Assembly (NCBI GenBank): GCA_018287875.1 | Contig: JAGVVL010000001.1 | Location: 7,378,001 to 7,442,000, forward strand | Reading direction: 5' to 3' | From: Nigrospora sphaerica | Taxonomy: Eukaryota > Ascomycota > Sordariomycetes > Amphisphaeriales > Apiosporaceae | Length of the DNA: 64,000 nucleotides | Shown here: positions 10,718 through 23,399 of the stretch, in pieces | How the letters are laid out: each line of letters begins with the position of its first letter | Position numbering within the stretch: position 1 is the stretch's first letter | The notes under the pieces: model-generated | What the model saw: the letters and a program-made list of their open reading frames with translations, nothing else | Database searches by the model: none | Told to the model about the DNA's origin: nothing | Made by a program: the position numbers and the translations under genes

Positions 10718-12368
10718 CCTCACAGAGGGGGAGGGTCGGCTTTGCGAGTAGTCGGATGTCGCTGGTGGAAGGCGCGGAGGTAGGGCTGCTCAAGGTGGGA
10801 GAGGGTGGTAGACACGGCGAGGGCGGCGGCAATGACGAATTATATGCGGAATGTGCGGTACAGGCGGATCGCGGGATCGGTTTGTGCAGGATCATGTGCC
10901 AAAGAGAAGGGGCCTGTGTCGCAAGGGCGGGGTCCGCCTGCTCGCTGAGTCGGGAAGGGAGAAGAGAAGCGAGCGCACCGTCAATGCCATGTATTCCAGG
11001 ACGATGGACTCATCGAGCCGCCAGGTCATACATAGCCCAGATGCCCCGGAATGGACATGGATATGCTTGGCAGCATCCGAAATACAGGTTGGAACACACG
11101 AAAGAGCCCAGTCGCGTGGGACACTCGCTCCCCAGCGAACGGATCCAGGGGTTCGTTTACCATGACGTCACGAGGGACGCCGGCGTGGGCGGCCGAGCAT
11201 CCGTCAATTGGGGGGACCTGACGCACTACGTAAGGACCGCAGCCATCGAGTTCCCGTGTCTTCTTGTACATCACCAAACACGACGTCAACGGCGGAGGGC
11301 CCTCTCCGGGCCTGCGTCCGAATTGCTTTGTTTCAATGGGGGCCTGGCGAAGGGAAGGAGGCTGGCAGATGAAGCAAGGTAGGTACAGATAGAAAGTATG
11401 CAGTCGGGCAAAGCGCTTGCTTTCTCGTTGAGCATCCGCGGCGATCTGAACAATATGGACACGACCGACGGAATGCCGGAAGTATCTGGCTACCTAAAGG
11501 ACCTACCTATGTACATGCCTATCACGCAAAACGGGGCGGGCCTGTTCTCTCATTTAAGGTTCTTGTTGCTTTCCCATGTGCGCATAAAGAATAGGCAGCG
11601 TAGGAGTACAAACATAGCCGGGGAAAAAAACCGAACGGGCTGCACCAATCTATAAAGTATGCAGAGCTCCATTTCACTGTACATGGTAGTGGGCGGCAGG
11701 TATCTATTATAAGAGATTCGGTCCTTGGTCCCTCAGGTCCAACAGGAAGGAAGACCTGTGAGCTCTGTAAGCCCCCCCCCCGAACAGCAGCACCTTCAAG
11801 TCGTGATACACCAAATGTACAATGTACAAACCTCTTGCAGCTTCCATATCTTCTATAAATCGAGAAAGCAGGTATTTCTCAAGAGCCGGACTAGGGGTGC
11901 CTACTACATCTACATCCTACAAACAGATAATGTGGGGGTCGGGGGGCCCAAACTAGCCACCTACAGTCCGTGCCGTGTTCCCGTTCCGTCGCATGGCCAC
12001 CACGCATCCATTCGCTAGTCTCTTCAGGGTCAACTGAGCACCCATGACATATCCCCCGCTCATTCGCTTTGCCTTCCGAGACATGCCCAAAAACCTCAAC
12101 CCTTCAGTTCCATAGCAGACGTCTGCGCGTCAGGTGATCCGTGGTCAAGACGTGGTAGCTGCGTCCTTGACTGACTGGCGCTTCAGTATGCGCACCATTA
12201 CTGTCCCGGATGGAGAAAGAGGGGAGACTTTTGTAGCCAAGTAGTAATGAAAGCCGCCCCCATACAGGTCTATCCGATAGCGGTTCTTGCACCTGGGTGA
12301 CTTGGGTATCGTCTTGTCAACAGCAATCTTTCTGCACTGCCTCCCATTCCCCTGGACCCCTGACGGCA
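10718..12368. other. Gene-free region upstream of the DUF3074 gene
   Basis: About 1.65 kb between the DUF3074 gene start and the stop of the Lam1-like gene. No open frame has recognisable content. TACCTA/TAGGTA motifs cluster at about 11375-11515, and a poly-C run lies at about 11770-11780. Confidence 0.4.
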
Positions 12369-15300
12369 TCAAGCCAAGCTCAGCGCTTCCCTCTCCTCCA
12401 TCAACGCATCACGATCGCGCCGGCAGCTTCCACAATACTCATCATGCCAGAGTCGCAGCGTCTCCCGCTTCCGGCTATCCTTTTCCTTGAGCACCTTCTG
12501 CGCCTCCTCGCTTGATATGCCTGCCACCTTGGCCGCGGCACCAGACGAAGCGTCGTCCCATGTCCGGAGGACCAGTCGAATCTGGTCGCACCGCCCGTTC
12601 TCGTCGAGCAGCCAGTTTTCCCACTCGGACTGCACCATCTCACGCTCGATACTGTTGACCATGCGCATGGCCACGAGCAGGTCGTGTCGATAGGAGCCCA
12701 TACGCTGTCTCTGTTGCCGCAGCCGCCGTGCTGTGACCCGGCTGGCGCTCGACAGAGACGCCCCTGCAGCCTCGTAGGGCGCGTCTACGTCCGTCATGTT
12801 GGTGATAGACTGGAACGTGGAATAGCTAGTGGTCCCATTAGCGACGCAGTCATCACTAGCCATGTTACTTGTACACTTACCAGTAACTGTCCTGCGGCCA
12901 GGATGGCTTGATGGCTGAACTTCTGGCCGCCTCGTCGAGGTCCACCAGGTAGACGGCTTTGCTCATCATAACGTTGGGATTTACGCCCAAGCGATTCATA
13001 AATTTCGCCGCCTTCCGTTCGTGCCACCACGTTGAGGTTCGCTGTGACGAGAAGACAACATTGGTCACCGCGCTGAACGCGAGCATAATCAACAGGATCC
13101 TCTGCGCCGTGATAACGTCCCAGAGTTTCTTGACGCCAGCGAAGGCCCACATCACCAACGAAGAGGCCACGCTTTCCATGAGGGACCTCATTGTCTCCAA
13201 GACCATGGACGTGAGCGTTCGTGGATTGATCTGCGCCTTCTTGGACGCATCTGCCTCGTTGGGCGTGAACAAAATCACCTGCGTCTGCTGGCCCACGTTG
13301 CCGTAGATCTGGATCGCCCTCTTCGTCCTACCATGAGGTCCTATCTTGCGCACCTGGTCCGTCGCCACGTCGGCGAGCTCCTCGGCGTCCTGGGCCGCGT
13401 CATCGAGCGCTTGCCGCTCGACCATGTTCTTGGCGAGTGCTGGTGCTCGGGACCAGGCCACTTTGGTGAAGATGGCCAGCTTGCATTTCGACTTGGCCAC
13501 GTGTGTTATGACAATCTTGGTCACCAATTTGAAAGCATGTGCATGGGGCAGATGCCACGGCGTTTTGACGTGCGTGATCACGTACGTGACGTGATCGCTA
13601 AACATCTCAATCGTCTGCTCATCCGTGATCTCCTCGGCTTTCGGCTTGCCCAGCATGGTGTGATACCGGACGTTGAAGCGGAAGAAGCGTTTCATGCGAC
13701 CCGCCTCGTCCAAGGTCCAAGGGCCCTGCGCGATCTGCTTCGCCCTCCGTTCAAAATAAAGCTTGGGGAAAACAAAACTCTTGTCGCCAAAGAGCACGTG
13801 GAAGCACGCCTTGGCACTAATCTCAAAGTGGCGTTCCTCGACTTTCCTCTGCATGTCTTCGGGCTCGAAGTGGACAGGGTGCGCCGGCAGTTGGAGCTTG
13901 GGGACTGTCTTGCGCAAGCTGCGCCCCCGGGACTTGTAGATGAAGTCGCTGCGTCTGGGGCTCATGGCTCTTCCGGTTGCCGTGCCGTCATCTGCCGGTG
14001 TATTGGCCGATATCTCCTCCCAGCTCTCGACGCTGGGGCTCCTCACCTCGTAGTCGGCGCTGCCTTGGAGCCTGACAAGGGTTTTGACCAGTTCGGGCAG
14101 GTCCATGGGTTCCTCGGCCTGCAAGTCGTCCACCAGGAGATTGAGCCGGGCGTGCAGCAAGTCGAGATCCTCGAGGAACGTCTTGATCGTAATCCGGCTG
14201 TATGCGCTGTGGCCGTCTTCGGGGTTGAGGTGAAGGAAAATGAAGTCACAGTCTTTACCCGGTGCTGCCGTCACCTCCGTGATACTGTCTAGGCTGATGC
14301 TGTATGCCACGACCAGCCCCATCTGGTCGCCGTAGAAATACATATTGTCTGATGTAACGTAAATACGACCGTTGCTTGCCATGCTGGGAGCTGGCTTATC
14401 ACCCTCCGAAGTGCTCGCCCAGGCGGCACGGAGTACCAAGACCAGCTTTTCGTCCAACGGCACGCTGGGAAAGAGAAGGCGGAATTGAGCCGAATTCGTC
14501 TTCAACTCGATGGGGTATCCGGGAGGAAATTGTTCCTGGACCACATGCTCCCCACTGGAAGGAGGGACCACCTTGGTGTCCATGCTGTTGGACTTCTTGT
14601 GTATCGTCGTAGGCGTGTTGGCTTCACCGCTTTCGTTGATCAAAGACACCTTGATGCTTGGGGAGTTGGGGCCAAAAGGATCATCGGGATTGAATTCCGT
14701 CGGGCGAGCCTTGGGCGCGTGCGCTTTCGCCCAGGCATTGCTGCCCCAATAGTTGGCAAGGATGGCAGTTGGTAGGTTCTGGTTCGAGTCCGTGTTGAGG
14801 GTACGATCGCCACTGTACACGACGGCTGTCTTGCTGAGGCTCGTCGGCGCTGGCGGCCGAGCCAAGGTCGTCGGGGCCAGGCTACCCGCCTGAGGCTCGG
14901 GTCCGGGTACCAAGCCGCCCTGCTGAGGTCGTGGCGTTGCCACCTGGCCCAGCACCGGCGCAGGGTAGCCCGGCAGGAAGTTGTGGCTGGCCGAGATGAG
15001 ACTGGCAATTCCACCCGAAGGGACCGACGACGGCATGGCTGTCGTGTCAGTGCTGGAGGAGAAATTAGCCTTCCTGTGCAGATCTAGCTTTTGCATGATG
15101 CGAGCCGCGTGGTCTCTGCCGCTTTCACCCTCTTCACGGCCCAGCGCCGTTGTGGATCTCTTGGGGGCCACGGTCACGTCGAAGCTTGCCCTGGGCGCCT
15201 CCGAGCCGGGAAGGGCCAGCGTGCTGGACCGCTCAGCGCTGGGAGGCGTCTCATCGGCACCAAGCTGGGCATCGAGGGACTTGGCTGAAAATTCGGGCAT

Positions 15301-16608
15301 TGATGGTGGCGTGATAGCGAAGGCGGGATCCACGCCGCCAGGGAAAGAAGAGTTATCGCGGCCCAGGCTCGCCTCGAAAGCACGCTTCTTGGCGACTTCG
15401 AATACCTCGAGCCACTCCATCAGCTGCGCCTGCGTCTCCGCCTGAAGAAGAAGGGTCTGGTTCTTTGTCTTGACTTCGAAGCAGAAACGGCGCTCCTCGC
15501 TTACGGCAGGTTTGACATTGCACAAGAGCACGCCAATCTCGTCGCCTTGCAAGACACCCTGCGGGCCGTTGACGAGCCAGCCGAAGATGCCGTCGCGGCA
15601 ATAAAACCACCTGCGAATCCAGTTGGTGCGGACAGGCTTGCCCGACATCGTCCGCAGAAACAGCCATGCCTGCTTCTCCGCAATAACGGCGGCGTTTCCG
15701 TCGGTAGCAACGTTCATCGGACCCTTGGACCCCAGGAAGGGCACGGTCGATATGCTGTAGGCTTCCAGCTCTCGAGACGGCTTAAAAGCCAACATGGCCG
15801 TCGCCCCAATCTCGCGGCGTGACGCCTGCAGCTCGTGCCTAAAGGCGGACTCAGTCATTTCCATCTCTTTAGACCAGCCCCGCAGCCGTTCCATCTCCTG
15901 GCCCCATTTGGCAAAGCTTCCCGATGTATCTCGCGCGCGCTTCATTTCCCGCCACAAGTCGAACGACACTTGAACGAGTAGCTTGTCAAGTGAGTAGCGG
16001 AGCTGCGGCGCCATCTGGCAGAAGTCCATGGAGGCCCGTAGATAAGCCTTGCGTGTCTCGTATACAGCGAATGCATCCTCGCGCAGAGCCGACGGCTCTT
16101 TGGTTTTGGACTGGCCCACAGACCTGGCGAGGGTCGTGTCGAAAACCTTCTGTGTCTGTTCCAGCGCCCGGCGTGTCTCCTTAAACGAACGGAGGTCGTT
16201 GTGTAGAAATTCGCGGATGGGCTGCGCCGACTTAGAGTCCATCATCTTCGCTACACCTAGGACCTGGGTCCACCACTCGCGGGAGCCCTCCGAGACGCGC
16301 TTGAGCGACAGAGCGGCGTAATCATGGTCGACGGACTGGACATTGCTCGGTGGGACGATCTTGGACAAGTAGTCGTTGATGGTGGCCTCGAGTCCCTGCA
16401 CATCATGCGACAGCTTCGTGGCGGCCCTCACATAGCCATCCAGCCATCTCTCGATAGCATCGACCTGCTCGGCAAAGTGTAACGCGGTAGCTCGGAAGGT
16501 GGGCGAGTCGAGACCGGCTTCCTTCAGGTGGACGGGGATGGATGGGTTCGAGGGGCGCGTCGTAGCAGCGTTCGCCGGGGCAGGCGGTGCAGCACCCGGG
16601 TCGGACAT
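12369..16608 (-). CDS. Sip3/Lam1-type membrane-anchored sterol-transfer protein (BAR, PH, VASt)
   Basis: Two exons, 16608-12881 and 12825-12369 (55-bp intron, GTAAGT donor), 1,394 residues. Order of domains: BAR-like helical region about 20-240; PH domain about 300-405 (WIRRWFYCRDGIFGWLVNG); disordered linker; GRAM-like segment about 700-830; VASt/StART-like domain about 910-1090 (FVFPKLYFERRAKQIAQGPW); one hydrophobic helix near 1175 (ILLIMLAFSAVTNVVF) that would anchor it in the ER; and a C-terminal helical tail (YRHDLLVAMRMVNSIEREMV). The family moves sterols between ER and plasma membrane at contact sites; Lam1/Lam3 are the BAR-containing members. The intron join gives DSYC, using CACTAG as the only in-phase acceptor. 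This is the least certain point of the model. Confidence 0.88.
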
Positions 16609-17882
16609 GACGAGCAGCGCGGTTGTGCGAGGTCGCGAGCTTCAGGGTTTCATCGGGGGAGATAGTCGTTGCCGTACGCGGGGGCAGTCGTGCTGGAGAA
16701 GGGGGGGGGAGGGGGAAGCGAGCAAGATAGAAGATAGGCCACGCCAAGTGGGAGCCAGCAAGTTGGGCAGAGAGCCGAAGCAGTCTCTCGTGACCCGGGT
16801 GAGAAGGCTAGCAAAAGTCGGCCGATATAGGTCGACCTCTAAATCAGGAAAAGAATGCAGCGCAAGCCAAGGGAATCAAACGGATGGCCCTTTGACGAGT
16901 AGCATAGGAGAATGACGTTCTGGGAACATGACATGGTCATTGGCGAGCGAAACGTTCGGGGGGAGGGAAGCTCGGGGACTTGGCAAAGCAGGGATCCCAT
17001 CCCTTGGGAAAGGGTGCCCCAAGGGTGCCATTTCCCTTCCCCATCGAGACCCATGGAACGAGGGCCAATAACGCTGCTGCTTGTTGGTGCCGCCCTCCCC
17101 CTTGTGAATGATTTCCACCAAAGGGATGCGCCCACATGAAGCAGATGGTAGTACGCACCAGCAGAGTGATACCATATAAAAATTTCCGGGATGAAAATGG
17201 AGGAATAAGGGGCAATGTACCTTACAGCTGGAAGCTTTCGGTACACTGTGCTTGGCTCTCCCTCCCTCTATCTCTCGGGCCTCTGATCATAAGAAAAATG
17301 TGTAACCGTATAATGGATGTACAGTACCCGAGGTCATGCATACAGGGTCTTGTTGACGGGGGTGAGGTTGAACGCCAGTGCCGGTCTGATGTACAGGACG
17401 CCCGGCTCCATCGGTTCCAACATCCCGTCTGCACACAAAGGACCCTGAGAAGCACACACATGATCGTATCTTGGTCCGGGTAAAGAGCCCAGGTCTTTGA
17501 ATACTTAGGTATGAGATAGAGACGTGCGTACTGAACCTGTATTTAACCTTTCCACATACATGATGCAGCCACCCACCACCCCTCGTCCACATTCACGCCC
17601 CGCGTGGACGGACTGTCGGCGTTTAGAGCTGCCTATGACAATGACCGATTCCAACACCACCGCCGGAGGGGGGAGGTAGTTATCGCGCTGATCAGACGTC
17701 ATGACACACACTAATCCTTCTTAACCGCCACGACCACGACGTATACATACATATCACATGCCTACCTGCCTACCTACATACTTCTTACCAGCTCTCCCTT
17801 CATTCACCGTCTTAAACGTCCGCAACGAAATCTTCCCACCTCAGGATTCCACGGTCCCGCCCGCATCTCTGCCCGCCTGAAG
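16609..17882. promoter_or_regulatory. Divergent intergenic region between the Lam1-like and LysM-protein genes
   Basis: About 1.27 kb between two start codons on opposite strands, with no supportable gene. TACCTA-type repeats (CCTACCTGCCTACCTACATA, about 17760-17780) lie about 100 bp upstream of the LysM-protein start. Confidence 0.45.
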
Positions 17883-18691
17883 ATGGAGTCTTGCTGTACT
17901 TGCGCTACCATCTTGTCCGAAGTACCCCGCTGCAACAAGTCGGAAAAGCCACTACCGCCGGATCGCCGTCTGTATTGCTGCCCGCGTGTCATCTGTGGTA
18001 ACTGCCTATCGGTAAACCCTCGATCACCATGAGATAAAGGTATAATATACCACGGCCATCTGACCGTGGCGTGCAGAAAAACCATCGCTTCAGTCAATAT
18101 TGCCCGTATTGCCAGATCTCTACTGCCCCAACCGCCCTGCCGCAAGGCCTCAAAAAACCGCCAGCGTACGACAAAATCGCTGACAGCTCGAACGAGAACC
18201 CACCACCCTACTCAGCGCCCCTCGTGCCTAACAAACAGCATGATTCCCACGATGAGAAAGCGTCCCACGACGAACCCCCCACAGAAGATGTGCTGCATTT
18301 CCTCAACCACAGCCATGATACCATCGGCTCGCTCTCCCTGCGATACGGTGTCCCTGTTCCCGTCTTGCGTCGCGTAAATAACATCACAAGCGACCACCTG
18401 CTCGCGGGGCGCCGTACCGTAATTATACCCGGGGAGTTCTACAAGGGCGGCGTAAGCTTGTCACCTCGTCCCATCGAGGGCGAAGAGGAGGAGCTTAGGA
18501 AGGGCAAAATTCGTCGCTTCATGGTTACATGCAAAGTCTCCGAGTACGACGTCGCCGTGCTGTACTTGGAACAAAGCCAATACAACCTCGAGACCGCAGT
18601 TGCGAGTTATGACGCCGATGAAGAATGGGAACGCCAACATCCTGTCGGGGGGGTTGGAAGGGACAAAGGGCGGACTTTTCGCCGCGGTTGA
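17883..18691 (+). CDS. Intracellular RING-like / PPxY / LysM / UBA-like protein
   Basis: Two exons, 17883-18011 and 18077-18691 (65-bp intron, GTAAAC donor, CTGAC branch), 247 residues. The first exon is too short to stand out alone. Joined, the N-terminus has Cys pairs C4/C7, C32-C33, C38/C41 and C52/C55 (LYCCPRVICGNC then YCPYC), a RING-like or treble zinc site. Two PPxY motifs follow: P71-P72-A73-Y74 and P85-P86-P87-Y88. A LysM domain lies at about 113-163 (DTIGSLSLRYGVPVPVLRRV, ending in a VIIPG strand). Residues about 187-230 resemble a UBA-like helical bundle (YLEQSQYNLETAVASYD). There is no signal peptide or membrane helix, so unlike secreted chitin-binding LysM effectors it should be cytosolic or nuclear. 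LysM is secure; RING-like and UBA-like are my pattern calls. Function unknown. Convergent with RSE1, 229 bp apart. Confidence 0.82.
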
Positions 18692-18920
18692 AACCAGAGG
18701 GTCCAGAGCCGCGCCGAGCAGATGGCGTAAATTACTTTTATGTTGTATCGCGCCCTCGTCAAGGCTGTGGCCTATCCTAATCGGCTCTGCGCAGCACACT
18801 TGCATCGTTGGCTGGACCTTCAAAATAGGCAAATCGCTTCCTTGCCTCTCCAACGCCGAACGGGGTACTTGTTCCCGATATAATGTGACCTTGGCTTCCC
18901 ATACTCCATAACCCAAGCTA

Positions 18921-21900
18921 TCAAAAGGCACTGCGCGTGCGGATATCCTGGTCTGTGGTTAGCAACAAGGCCGTCCCGGGGATCGGAATCAAACTTACAG
19001 ATATCTTCCTTTCTATCTCGCGAACTGATCGATCCAGTTCGCCTGCAATCATCTGCTTTTTGTCGCTGGGCAACAAGGTAAACCTCTCGCAGAGGTCACC
19101 GTCGAGCACACCCTTGACTGGCACGTAGTAGCTTCTGTATATGAGGTGGTCTCGGCCGGCCAATGGGGGGTCTTCGGATCGCATGTGTGACTCGAGGCTC
19201 TGGAAAAAGTCGGCGTCTTCTCTGCTCACCAGTGGGATGAAGACACCAATGGTGCCTTGAATGCCACTCCAGAGTAAAACATCTTGACCGCCGACAACCA
19301 AGTTGGTCTTGCTAATGCTGGTGGGAACATCTTGGGTGTAGAAATGGGTCATCAAGCTGACCCGATGGTTCGCGCCGTGCAGATATTCTCTGGCATGCAG
19401 GAGATGCGCCCCAGCTCCTTCCTCATCAGCCTCGATACTGGCCTTCTCGGGGCACCGGACAATCCAAATATTGCCGAATTTGTCCCCACCGGCCGCGGAC
19501 TCGTAGTCGACCATGGCAGTGCAGTTTGTCCACCGAGCAATGCTGTCATCCGCGAACGGGATTAGCTTGTTGCTCTCGTACTTGTAGACCACATATGTGA
19601 CACTTTGCTGAACATCGCCAACAATAATTCTGCTGCCTTGCGTTTGCAACGAGACGATGAGCTGCGGTGCTACCTCCGCCTGGGCTTTACGCAGCAGTTG
19701 CCTTAAGCCCAGATCGTAGGCGCGCAGTGTCTTGCCAATACCAGCTAAGAGACGACCTTGAAACTGGATCAAAGCCATTGGCGGTTCCTCCACCTTGGTC
19801 TTGTGAATGAATTCGATACTGCGCCCGTCGTCACTGATACTGTAAACATGGATGAATCCCGCGCTGAATTGACGCGGGCTCAGAATCATGTCTTTCCCGG
19901 TGCCCACAACCAAGAAAGTCTTGTTGTCCTGGCTGGCAAACGAGACCAGACAGATGCTCACGGCAGCTTCGTTATCTGTCAGGTCTAGTGTTTGAAGCAC
20001 TCGTTGCTCGATCAACGGATCGACCACGCTGATACATGAGGCCCAACGGCCGCGGCCGCGGGGGTACCCAAAATCCTCAGGCGGGAGTACTTTCGAGTCC
20101 CCGTTTACAGCCGAAGGATCCGCCAGAAGCTGTGCACGTAATTCAGGGGGCAGTGTGTTGTTTTCCGACTCGATGGTGTAGAAGTACGGGTGTTCTGGAT
20201 GCTTGGCCAAGTGTTTCGGAGTGTAGGTGAGGGGAATTGAATGCTGGCGCAAAGTGTCTTCCAACTTGTCGATCGAGAAAATTCTATTCAATCGTTAGCA
20301 GGTTGGATACATCAGAAGATGCGACGATTGAAAGGAAGGTGGTAGGTGGTGGAGTCAGTAGGAACAATTGGTACAATATAAAGTGTTTGTCCTCAATGCT
20401 CGTGGCGTAGGATCCCAAATTTTCATCATTCTCCAGGAAGCGGGTTTAGTAACGGGGAGTTCCAAAAACTTACTTGAGATTTGGGCCTTGGATGCCAACC
20501 ATGCCTTCCTCACATTGCTCGCTGCTGAAGTTCCATCCCCATTCCAAGTCGCCGTAGTCCAGAGGTGTCATCATGAAGCCTTTGGTGATTGGATCAGCAT
20601 AGCCGAGCCACGTCCTCGAGCTGAGCGCCAAAGCACAAGTCTGTCCCTGTACCGAGACTTGGAACAGCTTGACCGACTTTGGTCCTAAGAACTTTTGCCG
20701 CGTATCGGTCAGTTCACCTGTGATCTCGTCCAAGACCGTCCTGAGGTAAACGCCAGAGTGAAGACCGATGTGCAGGTACAAAGTCGTGCCCCCGAAGGAG
20801 GAATCCTCCATGGACATGATGGATAGAGCCGATGGCGCAGCCGTCAGGGCCTGGACGGATTTGCTTTCCAGCGTCGATTCAGGGTCCAGGCTCAAGACAC
20901 GAACAGTACAATCGTCGCAGCCAACAGCCAGGAAAGAGCTCCTCAAGCGACCTTCTGGCACCTCGCCCAAGCTCAAGCAAGTAACAGTGCCAAACATCTC
21001 CTTACGCTCGTCGTACTCGGCCAGGGAGCCGTCAGAATCCATTTCGAAGTAGACGATTTCTCCTGAACTCAGAGCGACAGCTACTTGACGAGCGTTGGTG
21101 GAAGCAGCGACGATGGAGCGGTGTTGGGGAGCTTCCCATTCGTTGACGCGGCCTTGGCGAATATGTCTGATGCCCTTGGGATGGACTTGGATCAGACCGT
21201 CATCCCCAAGCTGTTGCACGGCCAACGTCGGGACGGACGAGAGAAAGCCAGTATCAGTGACTTCCTCCACCGTCTCGCCGATGCTGAGTACCAGAGTCCC
21301 GTTGCTGAAGGAAAGTATAATATATGCGTCATACTGATCGCTTCGATCCAACTTTGTCGTCCAAACAGCTGAGGGGACTCCGGGGAGCTCAGAAGCCACA
21401 ATTTCATTGACAGCCAGGCCGTGCTTCAGAGTCCGGAAGGTGCTGCGAGCTCCGTTGCCACAGATGGAATAGATCTGTGGGGCATCGTCTGCAGTGAGAT
21501 TTGCGACCTTGCAGTCGACTAGCGGGTTCATGGAGTTGATGCTCTCCACCAGGCTCAGATTGTCAGCGGGCCTGGGGTAGAAGTAGGCGGGTTGGTACGC
21601 CTCCTTAGCATCAGGGGAGAAGTCATCGCTGCAGAACTCGGCTTCTTCGTCGTCATCACCCAGCTTCTCGAACTGGTAAAAATGGTGGTTGCCGAATTCG
21701 CTCGCCACAAACAAAAAGCCGCTCTTGAGAATTGAGAGGCTCGTGGATACAGGCACCGTATCGAAGTACTTGATCTTAAGACGACGAACCTCTCCGGTCG
21801 GATTGCCCTCATCGTCCTCGGCCATGTCGATCGTCACTTTGAAGAGATCGCCGTCCTCGCTCTGTAGCAGAAAAAAGAAAGCGCCGGCGCTTCCCTTCAG

Positions 21901-22961
21901 CTTGTGCATGACACCAGACACGATCATTCGCTTGCGCTGAGGATCCTCTGTAGCGCCTTTTCTTCTCGGCACGGGCACCCGGAAGGCTTCTTGGTTGGAG
22001 TGCCGATACGTGATGCTCTCCTCACCACAGACCAAGACTCCGCTAGGCCCGTCGTTTCCGCCCGGGACTTGGAACAGGATCGAGGCGGTCGGGTCAACAG
22101 GCTCGCTCCATTTCCTGACCACATGGTTAAGGCCGAGATCCAGTTCATAGTAGACAAGCTGGGTTTCGACATCATCGAGTGCTTGGCCCGTAGGGTCTTG
22201 GTCGCTCTCGGTGTAGTCAATCTCCAAAGCAGCAAAGACGGGGTTTGCGTAGCCCACGTCCAGCGCAACCATGGAAAGCACCACGGTGCCGGGCTTGTGG
22301 GCCTCGAGAGGCGACGATATGGTCAATTCCGCCTGAGAGTTCCGGTTGAGAACATAGACCAGCTTGTTCTTCTCGACCGAGGCAATGAGACACGCTCTGC
22401 CCTTGGGGTCGCAAGCTAGGTACTGACCAGGCACCACGCGACGGACGCCGGACTTGCCGAAGGTCTCCAGCTTGTCCTGGGCAAACTTGTTGCGCTGCGG
22501 GTCATATTGCACAATGGCGATGCGACCCGAGTCGGTTGCGAGGATGATGTAATCTGTGGGATACAAATTAGCACCAGCTCAGGTAGGACCTTGGCAGGAG
22601 CGGACCTAATAGTTGCGAGGCCCCGGATCAAGCTGCCAGTCGGGACGCCTCTGCCGGGCCAGCTTCAAATACGAATCACTAACTGAAGCCATAGGGATGG
22701 AAGAGGGGCAAACTTACCCTTGCTGCTGCCGGCAAGCCGGAAGGCGGCGATGGACCTGATGATTCCGAAGACATCGTGAGACAGGAGCGTGATGACGCGT
22801 CCCTGAGAGGGGTCGGGACGCAGCAACGAAAGGCGGGAGCCCGAAGCCGTGAGGATTTGCTGCTCCTTGGTGCCACTGAACTGGCCCACGATAGCCTGCG
22901 TGATGTTGGTGGGCGGCTGAATCGTGAGCGAGTACAGGAACATATTAGACGTAGTCGCCAT
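18921..22961 (-). CDS. RSE1: Splicing factor 3b subunit 3 homolog (SF3b130/Rse1)
   Basis: Four exons: 22961-22718, 22553-20474, 20283-18999 and 18947-18921, giving 1,211 residues (human SF3B3 is 1,217). Introns are 164, 190 and 51 bp. The joins read [29 protein letters not shown] and [11 protein letters not shown], each matching the family. The last intron (18948-18998) is 3n long and has no stop, so the frame is open through it. It is called an intron because of its GTAAGT donor, TTGCTAAC branch and CAG acceptor, and because removing it gives the conserved DIRTR-x-AF end. The protein is a three-beta-propeller scaffold of the DDB1 superfamily that holds SF3b1 in U2 snRNP for branch-site recognition in the nucleus. 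Shares a short divergent promoter with MSS51. Confidence 0.95.
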
Positions 22962-23399
22962 CTTGTAAAGATGTGCGCAGAACCCCTGCGCAGCGACTAG
23001 AGGTGTTCCAGGCCACTGCCGTCGGCAAGATTGATCATAGAGCGCGGGAAAAGGCGACAGGCAGATGGGGATGAAGGGCCTGGTTGAAAGACGCGTCGTC
23101 GTTATTACGAGACGGGGGGGCGGGAAGATTGGAAAGAGCTGTCGAAAATTTAGCTGTTTGGGGACCGAGCTGGGAAGCAGTTCGTTCGAATGGGAGCTGC
23201 CTGGGTCTGCAGCCCCACCATCTGCCGCGCCCCACCGCTTTTCATTATCGGCTTGCATGGTTGGATGGAAAGCCCACCCCCGGCCAATTGGTTTCGATGA
23301 TTTGCAGTTGCAGCTCCCGGTGATGGGAAAGCTTTAACCGAGCTTCCACTGGCGAGCACAAGCGCTCTTCATTGCATCCCGTCCTCCCCTACCGCGTCC
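22962..23399. promoter_or_regulatory. Short divergent promoter between RSE1 and MSS51, with palindromic CCAATTGG
   Basis: Only 438 bp separate the two start codons. CCAATTGG at 23284-23291 contains a CCAAT box on both strands, 109-116 bp upstream of the MSS51 start codon and about 323 bp from that of RSE1. CCAAT boxes bind the HAP/NF-Y complex in fungi. Use of this one is inference. Confidence 0.5.

Noticed and set aside
14761..14800. GGTTCGAGTCC, resembling a tRNA B box
   Set aside because: It lies inside the Lam1-like coding exon, and no cloverleaf or A box can be formed around it.
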